NCBI GenBank assembly: GCA_050247255.1
Contig: JBFWUM010000079.1
Coordinates: 1-11,745 of the forward strand
Direction: 5' to 3'
DNA length: 11,745 nucleotides
Origin: JBFWUM01 sp050247255
Lineage (GTDB): Bacteria > Acidobacteriota > Vicinamibacteria > Vicinamibacterales > UBA2999
Position numbers and translations under genes: made by a program. Positions within the stretch are counted from its first letter, which is position 1; each line of letters starts with the position of its first letter. This document shows, in pieces, positions 5,067 to 11,023 of the stretch. The notes beneath the pieces are model-generated. The model searched no databases. It saw only the letters and a program-made list of their open reading frames with translations, and was not told the origin of the DNA.

Positions 5067-6854
5067 ATGCAACTGCTCGCCCGCTACCTGGCCGATTACT
5101 GGCGGCTGGTCGCCCTGGCGCTGGTCCTGGCGGCCATCAACCAGGTCTTCTCGCTGCTCGACCCGCTGATCTTCCGCTACGTGATCGATGAGTACGCCAC
5201 ACGCTTCGCGGAGTACTCCACGTCGGAATTCTTTCGAGGCGTCAGCCTGCTGCTGCTCGCCGCAGTGGGAGTCGCCTTCGTCTCGCGCGTGGCCAAGAAC
5301 TTCCAGGACTACTTCATCAACGTCATCGTCCAGCGGCTGGGGGCGCGGCTCTACTCGGACGGCATTGCCCACTCGCTCGACCTGCCGTACTCGGTGTTCG
5401 AGGACCAGCGCAGCGGCGAGACGCTCGGCAAGCTGCAGAAGGTGCGCGCCGACGTCGAGAAGCTGATCACGGCATCGATCAACATCCTGTTCACGTCGCT
5501 CGTCGGCATCATCTTCGTGATGGTCTACGCCTGGAGTGTCCACTGGCTGATTGCGCCGATCTATTTCGCGACGATCCCGGCGCTTGGCATCCTCAGCTCG
5601 GTGCTGAGCAAGCGGATCAAGAACATCCAGAAGGTGATCGTGGCCGAGACCACCGCCCTGGCGGGATCGACGACGGAGTCGCTGCGGAATATCGAGCTGG
5701 TGAAGAGCCTCGGGCTGGCGCCGCAGGAGATTGCGCGGTTGAACAATACGACCGACAAGATCCTGCAGCTCGAGCTGAAGAAGGTCCGCTACATCCGGAG
5801 CCTGTCGTTCATCCAGGGGACGGTGGTCAACGCGCTGCGCACGAGCATCATGTTCCTGATGCTCTACCTGATCTACATGCGCGAGATCACGGTGGGGGAG
5901 TTCTTCTCGCTGTTCATCTACTCGTTCTTCATCTTCGGGCCGCTGCAGGAGCTGGGGAACATCATCAACATCTATCGCGAGACGGAGGTGTCGCTGAAGC
6001 ATTACCAGGACATCCTCGACATGAAGAAGGAGCCGCGCCCGATCAACCCGGCGCCGCTGCCGAGGCTCGATCGCCTCGCATTCGATCACGTCAGCTTCCA
6101 GCACCAGTCGGCGTCGGCCCCGGCGCTGACCGACATCTCGTTCGAGGTGCAGCGTGGGGATACCATCGCCTTCGTCGGCCCGTCCGGCGCCGGCAAGACG
6201 ACGCTGGTCAAGCTGCTGGTCGGCCTGTATCGGCCGCCGACGGGCGACATCCGCTACAACGGCCACTCGTCGGCAGATGTGGATCTGAACCAGCTGCGCG
6301 AGCGCATTGGCTTCGTCACGCAGGACACGCAGCTGTTCTCGGGCACGATTCGCGAGAACCTGCTGTTCGTCAACCCGAAGGCGAGCGACGAGGAGTGCCT
6401 GGACGTGCTGCGCAAGGCGGCCTGTCACAGCCTGCTGGCGCGGGCGCCGAAGGGGCTGGATACGGTGATCGGCGAGGGGGGCGTGAAGGTATCCGGCGGC
6501 GAGAAGCAGCGCCTGTCGATCGCCCGCGCGCTGCTGCGGCGCCCCGACCTGCTGGTCTTCGACGAAGCGACCTCGTCGCTCGACTCGCTGACCGAGGAGG
6601 AGATCGGGCAGACGATCCGCGAGGTGAGCCGGAGCCAGGACGTGATGACGATCCTGATCGCGCACCGGCTGTCGACGATCATGCATGCCGACCGGATCTA
6701 CGTGCTCGAGCGGGGAAGCATTACCGAGGCGGGGACGCATGCGGAACTGCTGGCGGAGAAGGGGTTGTACTACGCGATGTGGCGGCAGCAGATCGGCGAG
6801 CGCCGCCCCGCCGACGCGGTGCCCGCGGCCGCCCGCCCCGCACTGGCGACGTAG
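5067..6854 (+). CDS. ABC exporter half-transporter, fused membrane and ATPase domains (ABCB/MsbA type)
   Basis: ATP-driven exporter of 595 residues, expected to work as a dimer in the inner membrane; the substrate is unknown. The N-terminal type I exporter domain (about 1-320) has six hydrophobic segments, near residues 13-32, 57-75, 136-156, 159-178, 250-270 and 278-296. The ATPase domain has all motifs: Walker A GPSGAGKTT (about 371-379), Q-loop in FVTQDTQLFSG, signature VSGGEKQ (about 475, a common variant of LSGGQ), Walker B LLVFDE with D-loop SSLDS (about 495-505), and the H-loop AHRLS (about 532). The length is normal and the catalytic residues look intact. An upstream in-frame extension exists, but it is unlike transporter sequence; ATG 5067 gives the usual start and has a -10 box 6 nt upstream. 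Relatives export lipids, peptides or drugs. No substrate-modifying gene is adjacent; both neighbours are opposite-strand coiled-coil genes. Confidence 0.92.
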   Translation: MQLLARYLADYWRLVALALVLAAINQVFSLLDPLIFRYVIDEYATRFAEYSTSEFFRGVSLLLLAAVGVAFVSRVAKNFQDYFINVIVQRLGARLYSDGIAHSLDLPYSVFEDQRSGETLGKLQKVRADVEKLITASINILFTSLVGIIFVMVYAWSVHWLIAPIYFATIPALGILSSVLSKRIKNIQKVIVAETTALAGSTTESLRNIELVKSLGLAPQEIARLNNTTDKILQLELKKVRYIRSLSFIQGTVVNALRTSIMFLMLYLIYMREITVGEFFSLFIYSFFIFGPLQELGNIINIYRETEVSLKHYQDILDMKKEPRPINPAPLPRLDRLAFDHVSFQHQSASAPALTDISFEVQRGDTIAFVGPSGAGKTTLVKLLVGLYRPPTGDIRYNGHSSADVDLNQLRERIGFVTQDTQLFSGTIRENLLFVNPKASDEECLDVLRKAACHSLLARAPKGLDTVIGEGGVKVSGGEKQRLSIARALLRRPDLLVFDEATSSLDSLTEEEIGQTIREVSRSQDVMTILIAHRLSTIMHADRIYVLERGSITEAGTHAELLAEKGLYYAMWRQQIGERRPADAVPAAARPALAT

Positions 6855-6871
6855 CCAGCGCACGATGTCAC

Positions 6872-6912
6872 AGGAGAAGGGAGGCAGGAGATCTGGCGGG
6901 TCCTGTTCTCCT
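6872..6912. terminator. Hairpin between convergent ABC exporter and coiled-coil genes, possible bidirectional terminator
   Basis: AGGAGAA (6872-6878) and CAGGA (6885-6889) pair with TTCTCCT (6906-6912) and TCCTG (6901-6905). This gives a 12-bp stem broken by a 6-nt bulge, with an 11-nt loop. It occupies most of the 65-bp gap between the exporter stop and the opposite gene's stop, the expected place for a shared terminator. Neither side is followed by a long T-run, so factor-independent strength is uncertain. Confidence 0.45.
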
Positions 6913-6919
6913 TTCGACG

Positions 6920-7426
6920 CTAGCGCTTCTTCTTCAGCGTTCGCCGACGCTTGCGCGGGGTCAACAGGGCCTCGATCCGATCGAAACGCTGCTCAAACCG
7001 CTCGGCCCGTCGCTCGAACTGTTCGAAACGCTGCTCCATGCGATCAAAGCGCCGGTCAATCCGTTCGAAGCGCTCATCGATCGTGTCGAACCGCTCGGCG
7101 ATCTTCTCGAACCGCTGGTCGACTCGCTCGAAGCGCGCTTCTGACCGCTGCTCCATGCCGTCCATCCGCTGGATGACGGTCTCGAAGCCCTGGCCCATGC
7201 GGTCATCCAGGTCCAGCAGGCGGGTCATCGCCACTTCGTGCATCCGGGCGATGTCGTCGCGGATCGCAGAATGCTCGCTCGCGTTCTGCTCCTGATGTCG
7301 CTGAAACTGCGTCCCGATTGCGTCAACCTTGAAGGTCAACGCATCGACTTGTGCAGGGAGTGTCTCGAGCGAATCCACCCGTTTCTCCAGTAAGCCGACG
7401 CGATCTGCGAACGAGCGTCCGGCCAT
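6920..7426 (-). CDS. Coiled-coil protein with eight RF-type heptads and a basic tail
   Basis: Hypothetical 168-residue protein. Residues 98-154 are eight consecutive heptads with the frame R-F-E/D-x-I/V/M-x-x, a long regular coiled coil. The N-terminal part (LLEKRVDSLETLPAQVDALTF) is also helical and amphipathic. The tail PRKRRRTLKKKR is strongly basic and could bind nucleic acid or acidic lipid. No signal peptide or membrane helix is seen. ATG 7426 is chosen because AGGAGG lies 8 nt upstream; this is one of the few strong ribosome sites here. A 9-bp inverted repeat (7479-7499) lies about 50 bp upstream. It is convergent with the ABC exporter, which separates it from the other coiled-coil gene at 4590-4967. 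Resemblance to 'repeat-rich' helical proteins is by composition and says little about function. Confidence 0.75.
   Translation of the reverse strand: MAGRSFADRVGLLEKRVDSLETLPAQVDALTFKVDAIGTQFQRHQEQNASEHSAIRDDIARMHEVAMTRLLDLDDRMGQGFETVIQRMDGMEQRSEARFERVDQRFEKIAERFDTIDERFERIDRRFDRMEQRFEQFERRAERFEQRFDRIEALLTPRKRRRTLKKKR
6965..7135. repeat. Imperfect 21-bp repeats encoding RF heptads
   Basis: Eight 21-bp units underlie the heptads of the minus-strand coiled-coil protein. They are much more diverged from one another than the 27-bp units at 4762-4869, so the array is older or under protein-level selection. Six of the eight units start with an RF codon pair in the same register. Confidence 0.7.
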
Positions 7427-7478
7427 CGCCAGCGCCTCCTGGCCCGCTGTGCACGTCGGGCCGCCGAGAACGCCTTGC

Positions 7479-7499
7479 GACGACGATACCATCGTCGTC
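7479..7499. promoter_or_regulatory. Perfect 9-bp inverted repeat upstream of the heptad coiled-coil gene
   Basis: GACGACGAT (7479-7487) and ATCGTCGTC (7491-7499) are exact reverse complements with a 3-nt spacer. The site is 53 bp upstream of the minus-strand ATG at 7426. Its size and symmetry fit a dimeric regulator site or a short leader hairpin. No regulator gene is adjacent, so this is only a candidate. Confidence 0.4.
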
Positions 7500-7552
7500 C
7501 GCGTGGGATTGCGGGAACCGTTGGTGAGTTCGGTCGGTCGGGCGTTCGGCGG

Positions 7553-7646
7553 GCGGCGAGCACGGGTCGGCCTGGCGGCTGCATCCGCCAGGCCGAGGTA
7601 TTGCGAAGCCGGAAATCGGGTGAGCCGGGACCGATGATTCTGGGCG
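7553..7646 (+). repeat. Truncated third copy of the inverted-repeat element (left part only)
   Basis: This segment aligns with the first ~90 bp of the copy at 8162-8416. It has the GAGCACGGG left-arm core, the shared GCCAGGCCGA box, GCGAAGC, the GGAAATCG helix strand (7611-7618) and GATTCTGGGCG. The right half and right arm are missing, so the long terminal helix cannot form. A perfect local hairpin is present instead: TCGGCCTGGCGG (7567-7578), loop CTGCAT, CCGCCAGGCCGA (7585-7596). The copy lies in the leader region between a minus-strand gene and the DoxX-like gene, a gap of 312 bp with no gene. Confidence 0.75.
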
Positions 7647-7738
7647 GGGGCAGCCGTCTATATCAGTGAACCGACGCGCTGCCTGGACCCAGGCCGGCCG
7701 GGGCGGCGTCACACCATGCTGAACGGGAGAGAAGGTCG

Positions 7739-8113
7739 ATGAACATCGTGCTCTGGATTCTGCAGGTCATCCTCGCCGCGGCGTTTCTCGCCCATGGGCT
7801 GATGTTCCTGTTCCCGCCGCCCGACATCGCGGTGCTGATGAACGAATCGCTGGCGCGCTGGTTCCAGGTGTCGCTGGGCGTCGCCGAGGTGGCGGCGGCG
7901 GTCGGGCTCACGCTGCCGGGCCTGACGCGCATTCTGCCCGCGGCGGTCGCCTGGGCGGCACTCGGCATTGTCATCACCATGATCTCCGCGACGATCTGGC
8001 ACGTCGTGCGTGCCGAGTGGAGCTCCGCGGTGATCACGTTCGTTCTGCTGCTGATGGCCGGCTACGTGGCTTACATGCGGCATCGGGTGATGCCGATCGC
8101 GGCGCGGGCGTGA
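7739..8113 (+). CDS. DoxX-like small integral membrane protein
   Basis: A 124-residue membrane protein with about four helices: residues about 4-24, 43-62, 64-85 and 95-112. The sequence fits the DoxX-like family: an opening MNIVLWILQVILAAAFLAHG, then FPPPDI, then the conserved FQVSLGVAEVAAAVGLTLPGLTRILP. Family members sit in the cytoplasmic membrane; roles proposed for relatives include quinone-linked redox and oxidative stress, and this copy cannot be placed more exactly. ATG 7739 is preceded by a purine-rich GGGAGAGAAGG, a usable ribosome site, unlike the leaderless-looking starts elsewhere in the window. A TATATC at 7659-7664 is a weak -10 candidate. It appears to be a single gene, followed directly by a 7-bp tandem repeat and an inverted-repeat element. 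Confidence 0.85.
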   Translation: MNIVLWILQVILAAAFLAHGLMFLFPPPDIAVLMNESLARWFQVSLGVAEVAAAVGLTLPGLTRILPAAVAWAALGIVITMISATIWHVVRAEWSSAVITFVLLLMAGYVAYMRHRVMPIAARA

Positions 8114-8121
8114 GGCTGGAT

Positions 8122-8156
8122 GGTCGGTGGTTGGTGGTCGGTGGTCGGTGGTCGCT
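8122..8156. repeat. 7-bp tandem repeat (GGTCGGT), five units
   Basis: Units read GGTCGGT, GGTTGGT, GGTCGGT, GGTCGGT and GGTCGCT, beginning 8 bp after the DoxX-like stop codon and ending 5 bp before the full inverted-repeat element. The heptamer is likely to vary in number by slippage. A GGTCGG-type stretch (around 7530-7540) also precedes the truncated copy of the element. Confidence 0.85.
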
Positions 8157-8161
8157 TGCGC

Positions 8162-8416
8162 GCGGTGAGCACGGGCCGGGTGGCGGCTGCGTCAGCCAGG
8201 CCGATGCACCGCGAAGCTGGAAATCGATCGGAGCGATTCTGGGCGCCGACTTCCCCCAGTGCGTTCGAGTTCCCCGAGCCAGATCCTACGTTTTGAGCCG
8301 CATGATGGATGCGGCAACGAGTTAGCGCCTAGTCGGCGCCGGGGCGGAAGAGTACGAGCGGAGAGCGATTTCCCGGCCGCAGCGGCCGCAGCCGCCACCC
8401 GGCCCTTGCTCACCGC
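8162..8416 (+). repeat. 255-bp inverted-repeat element, full copy 2
   Basis: Same length as copy 1 (3749-4003) and inverted relative to it. Arms 8162-8191 and 8387-8416 are reverse complements at 29 of 30 positions. Inner helices are GGAAATCG (8219-8226) with CGATTTCC (8366-8373), and GGCGCCGACT (8242-8251) with AGTCGGCGCC (8331-8340). A further apical hairpin pairs CCGCAT (8298-8303) with ATGCGG (8309-8314). The element lies between the convergent DoxX-like and zinc-ribbon genes and contains no convincing protein frame. No target duplication is visible at its borders. It could be a non-autonomous mobile palindrome, a structured RNA, or a 3'-end signal shared by convergent genes. Confidence 0.85.
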
Positions 8417-8477
8417 CGTCTCCGATCTCGACACTCAGGCGATTGGCTCAATTTCGTTCCTCGAGATCGCCGAATCA

Positions 8478-8786
8478 CTACCGAAGCTCGCCGGCGCCGC
8501 TCTCCGCGGCCGCCTCGAGCCGCTGCGACGCCTTCCACCACCACCCGGCGACGCCGGCCAGCGCCAGGCCGAGCGCGCCATAGGCGACCTTGCGGCCTCG
8601 GCCCGTGGACGGCTTCGCGCCGTCCTGGTCAGCGCCGTTCTGGTCGGAACGTGGCGATGCGCGCCGCTCGGGCGCCGGCACCCACCGCGACACATACGCA
8701 AACGTTTCTGACGCGCAGACGGGACAGATCTGCTGGTCGTGCAGCTCCTCGCAGTCCATACACAAGCGGGCGACGCGCAACTGCAT
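8478..8786 (-). CDS. Small zinc-ribbon protein with one C-terminal membrane helix
   Basis: Hypothetical 102-residue protein. Cys9, Cys12, Cys21 and Cys24 (CMDC and CPVC) form a compact zinc-ribbon pair close to the N-terminus. A polar, probably disordered linker (about 38-65) leads to one membrane helix at about 67-84 (VAYGALGLALAGVAGWWW) and a short charged tail. This suggests a membrane-anchored protein with a cytoplasmic metal-binding head; similar small zinc-ribbon anchors are widespread and mostly uncharacterised. ATG 8786 is chosen because GGAGG lies 5 nt upstream; a longer frame to 8843 lacks such a site. The gene is divergent from the receiver gene, with 134 bp between starts, and convergent with the DoxX-like gene across the inverted-repeat element. 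Confidence 0.75.
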   Translation of the reverse strand: MQLRVARLCMDCEELHDQQICPVCASETFAYVSRWVPAPERRASPRSDQNGADQDGAKPSTGRGRKVAYGALGLALAGVAGWWWKASQRLEAAAESGAGELR

Positions 8787-8920
8787 GAGATCCTCCGCCG
8801 GGGCCTGAGCAAGCGCTGAGCCAGCCGCCCGCAGGCGTGGCACGCCTCAGCTCATCCGTATTGCCCACAAATTCGCGTCCGCCAATGGCCGACATACAGC
8901 GTGGAGCCGATAACGGCAGA

Positions 8921-9316
8921 ATGGCGCCGTTCATGGGAAGTCGGCGGCCGCCGGATCGGCCCATCCTCGTGGTGGACGATGAGGCGGATATCAGGGACCT
9001 GCTGGGCACCGTCCTTCGTCTCCACGGTTACCAGGTGGTGGAAGCGCGTAACGGGGTCGAGGCCTACAACGTGGCTCGCGCCGAACGCCCGGCGCTGATC
9101 CTGCTCGACCTGATGATGCCGGTCATGTCGGGCGTGGAGTTCCGGCGCGCCCAGCTTGCGAACCCGGACATCCGGAAGATCCCGGTGATCGTGATCTCCG
9201 CGCATCACGACGTGAAGCGCGAAGTGCACGCCATGAAGGTCGTCGCGTTTCTGGTGAAGCCGCTCGACATCGAGATGCTGGAGCAGGTCGTCAACAAGCA
9301 CGCGGCCAGGCACTGA
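8921..9316 (+). CDS. Stand-alone CheY-like response regulator receiver
   Basis: A single receiver domain of 131 residues with no output domain. The acidic pair follows ILVVDDEAD; the phospho-acceptor Asp is in LILLDLMMP; the conserved Ser lies in VIVISAHHD; the Lys is in FLVKPLD. All key residues are present. Such single-domain receivers act through protein contacts or as phosphate carriers; no histidine kinase is in the window. The start is uncertain. ATG 8921 has a GATAAC hexamer 6 nt upstream, the spacing seen at other starts here; ATG 8885 or GTG 8837 would add 12 or 28 residues that do not belong to the domain. None has a good ribosome site. The stop is only 3 nt from the stop of the opposite GH13 gene. 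Confidence 0.88.
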   Translation: MAPFMGSRRPPDRPILVVDDEADIRDLLGTVLRLHGYQVVEARNGVEAYNVARAERPALILLDLMMPVMSGVEFRRAQLANPDIRKIPVIVISAHHDVKREVHAMKVVAFLVKPLDIEMLEQVVNKHAARH

Positions 9317-9319
9317 GCA

Positions 9320-11023
9320 TCACGCGCCGGGAGCGCGGGCGGTGGGCGGCTCGGGGCGCGCCACGCCGAGGTCGTGCCGGTCGAGCACGTTGTCGGCCGC
9401 GCCGACGCGGAACCAGCGCCAGCCGTGCGGCTCCAGCGTCACGCGATGCGTGCCGTCGTTCTGCCGCCGGCTGTGGCGCGTGTCGAAGACGTTGAGCAGC
9501 TCCTGGTCGCGCGGCGCCCCGACCTTGAACCGCACCTGCTGCTTCGCGTTCGAGAAGTTGTGCAGCGTGAGCAGCGAGGTCTCCCGCCAGTCGTAGCGCA
9601 TGGCCAGCACGGAGGGCGCGTTGGTGCGCAGCACGACGAACGTCCCCCAGCTGATCTCGGGGCATTCGCGCCGCGCGCGGATCATCCGCTCGGTCCAGTT
9701 GAGCAGCGATCCGGGATCCCGCCGCTGATCGGCGACGTTCACCACCCGATACCCATATTCCTCATCGTCAATGACCGGCCGCACGACGCGCCTGGCGCGT
9801 GAGAAGCCGCCGTGCGGTTCTGCGGTCCACTGCATGGGCGTGCGGGCGCACTCGCGCTCGGGCAGCCGCAGGTTGTCGCCGATGCCGATCTCGTCGCCGT
9901 ACTGCATCATCGGCGTCCCGGGGAGCGAGAACAACAGGCTGAAGGCGAGCTGCAGCTGTTGGCGGTCGTTGCCAAGCATCGGCGCCAGCCGGCGGCGGAT
10001 GCCGCGGTCGTACAGCTGGTGGGTCTTCTTCGGCCCGAATGCGTCGAAGACCTTTTGCCGCTGCTCCGGCTCGAGCCGGCCGAGGTCGAGTTCGTCGTGG
10101 CTGCGGAGGAACTGCACCCACTGCGCGTTGGCTGGGCGCCTGGCGGTCTGCTCGAGCGCCCAGACGAGCGGCTCGATGTCGCCGGTCGCCAGCGCGTAGA
10201 ACAGCCGCTGGTTGACCGGGAAGTTGAGCATCATCTGCAGGTGATCGCCCTCGTCCCCGAAGTACTTCATGCTGTCGTCGGGCGGGACGTTCGCCTCGGC
10301 GAGCATGATGGCGTCGGCCGTGCGCCACTGCAGGAAGTCGCGCATCTCCTTGAGCAGGCCGAAGTCCTGCTGGTGCTCGATGCCGGCCCCCTTCTTCTCG
10401 ATCAGGAACGGCACCGCATCCATCCGGAAGCCGGACACGCCGAGCTGCAGCCAGAAGCCCATGATCTTCCTGATCTCGGCGCGCACGTAGGGATTCCACG
10501 TATTCAGGTCCGCCTGGTGCTCGTAGAACCGGTGGAAGTAGTACTGCCCGGCCGCCCGGTCGTAGGTCCACGTCGTCGTCTGCTGCCCGGGAAAGACGAT
10601 GCCGTCGCGGTGGTTCTTCGGCCGCTGGTCAGCCCAGACATACCAGTCGCGGAAGTGTGACTTCGGGTTGGCGCGCGCGTCCTGGAACCACGGGCAGTCG
10701 CGCGACGAGTGATTGACCACCAGATCGACGATGACGCGCATGCCGAGCGCCTCGGCGTGATTCATGAAGTTCGCGAAGTCGCCGAGCGAGCCGTGCCGTG
10801 GATGGACGTTGTAGTAGTCGGAGACGTCGTAGCCGTTGTCGCGATTCGGCGACCCGTAGAACGGCTGCAGCCACACGCAGGTGACGCCAAGCCCCGACAG
10901 GTAGTCGAGCCGGCGCGTGAGCCCGTCGAAGTCGCCGACGCCGTCGCCATTGGCATCCTGGTACTTCTCGACGTCGAGGCAGTAGATGATGGCGTTCTTG
11001 TACCAGAGGTCGTCGATCGGCAT
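9320..11023 (-). CDS. treS: GH13 alpha-glucan enzyme, trehalose-synthase-like
   Basis: A 567-residue glycoside hydrolase family 13 protein most like trehalose synthase (maltose to trehalose isomerase); the symbol is given on resemblance. Start WYKNAIIY, then DANGDGVGDFDGL, are typical of that group. Conserved regions are intact: region I DLVVNHSS (Asp100, His105), region II GFRMDAVPF (nucleophile Asp202), region III LAEAN (acid/base Glu243) and region IV SHDEL (His309-Asp310). TreS-like features continue with GTPMMQYGDEIGIGDNL and ARTPMQW, and a beta-rich C-terminal domain follows from about residue 480. There is no signal peptide, so it acts in the cytoplasm. ATG 11023 overlaps the upstream stop as TGATG, and no ribosome site precedes it, so translation is probably coupled to the oxidoreductase gene. 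An ATG-less extension to 11068 is less likely. It could instead be an alpha-glucosidase or amylosucrase-like hydrolase; specificity cannot be fixed by eye. Confidence 0.85.
   Translation of the reverse strand: MPIDDLWYKNAIIYCLDVEKYQDANGDGVGDFDGLTRRLDYLSGLGVTCVWLQPFYGSPNRDNGYDVSDYYNVHPRHGSLGDFANFMNHAEALGMRVIVDLVVNHSSRDCPWFQDARANPKSHFRDWYVWADQRPKNHRDGIVFPGQQTTTWTYDRAAGQYYFHRFYEHQADLNTWNPYVRAEIRKIMGFWLQLGVSGFRMDAVPFLIEKKGAGIEHQQDFGLLKEMRDFLQWRTADAIMLAEANVPPDDSMKYFGDEGDHLQMMLNFPVNQRLFYALATGDIEPLVWALEQTARRPANAQWVQFLRSHDELDLGRLEPEQRQKVFDAFGPKKTHQLYDRGIRRRLAPMLGNDRQQLQLAFSLLFSLPGTPMMQYGDEIGIGDNLRLPERECARTPMQWTAEPHGGFSRARRVVRPVIDDEEYGYRVVNVADQRRDPGSLLNWTERMIRARRECPEISWGTFVVLRTNAPSVLAMRYDWRETSLLTLHNFSNAKQQVRFKVGAPRDQELLNVFDTRHSRRQNDGTHRVTLEPHGWRWFRVGAADNVLDRHDLGVARPEPPTARAPGA

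Noticed and set aside
5061..6863. 600-codon open frame on the minus strand opposite the ABC exporter
   Set aside because: Its translation is Arg/Leu/Gln-rich without any domain, and the plus strand encodes a complete exporter; it is a product of high GC content.
8259..8711. Plus-strand frame overlapping the zinc-ribbon gene
   Set aside because: The opposite strand has a CxxC pair, membrane helix and ribosome site; this frame is Arg/Pro/Ala-rich with none.
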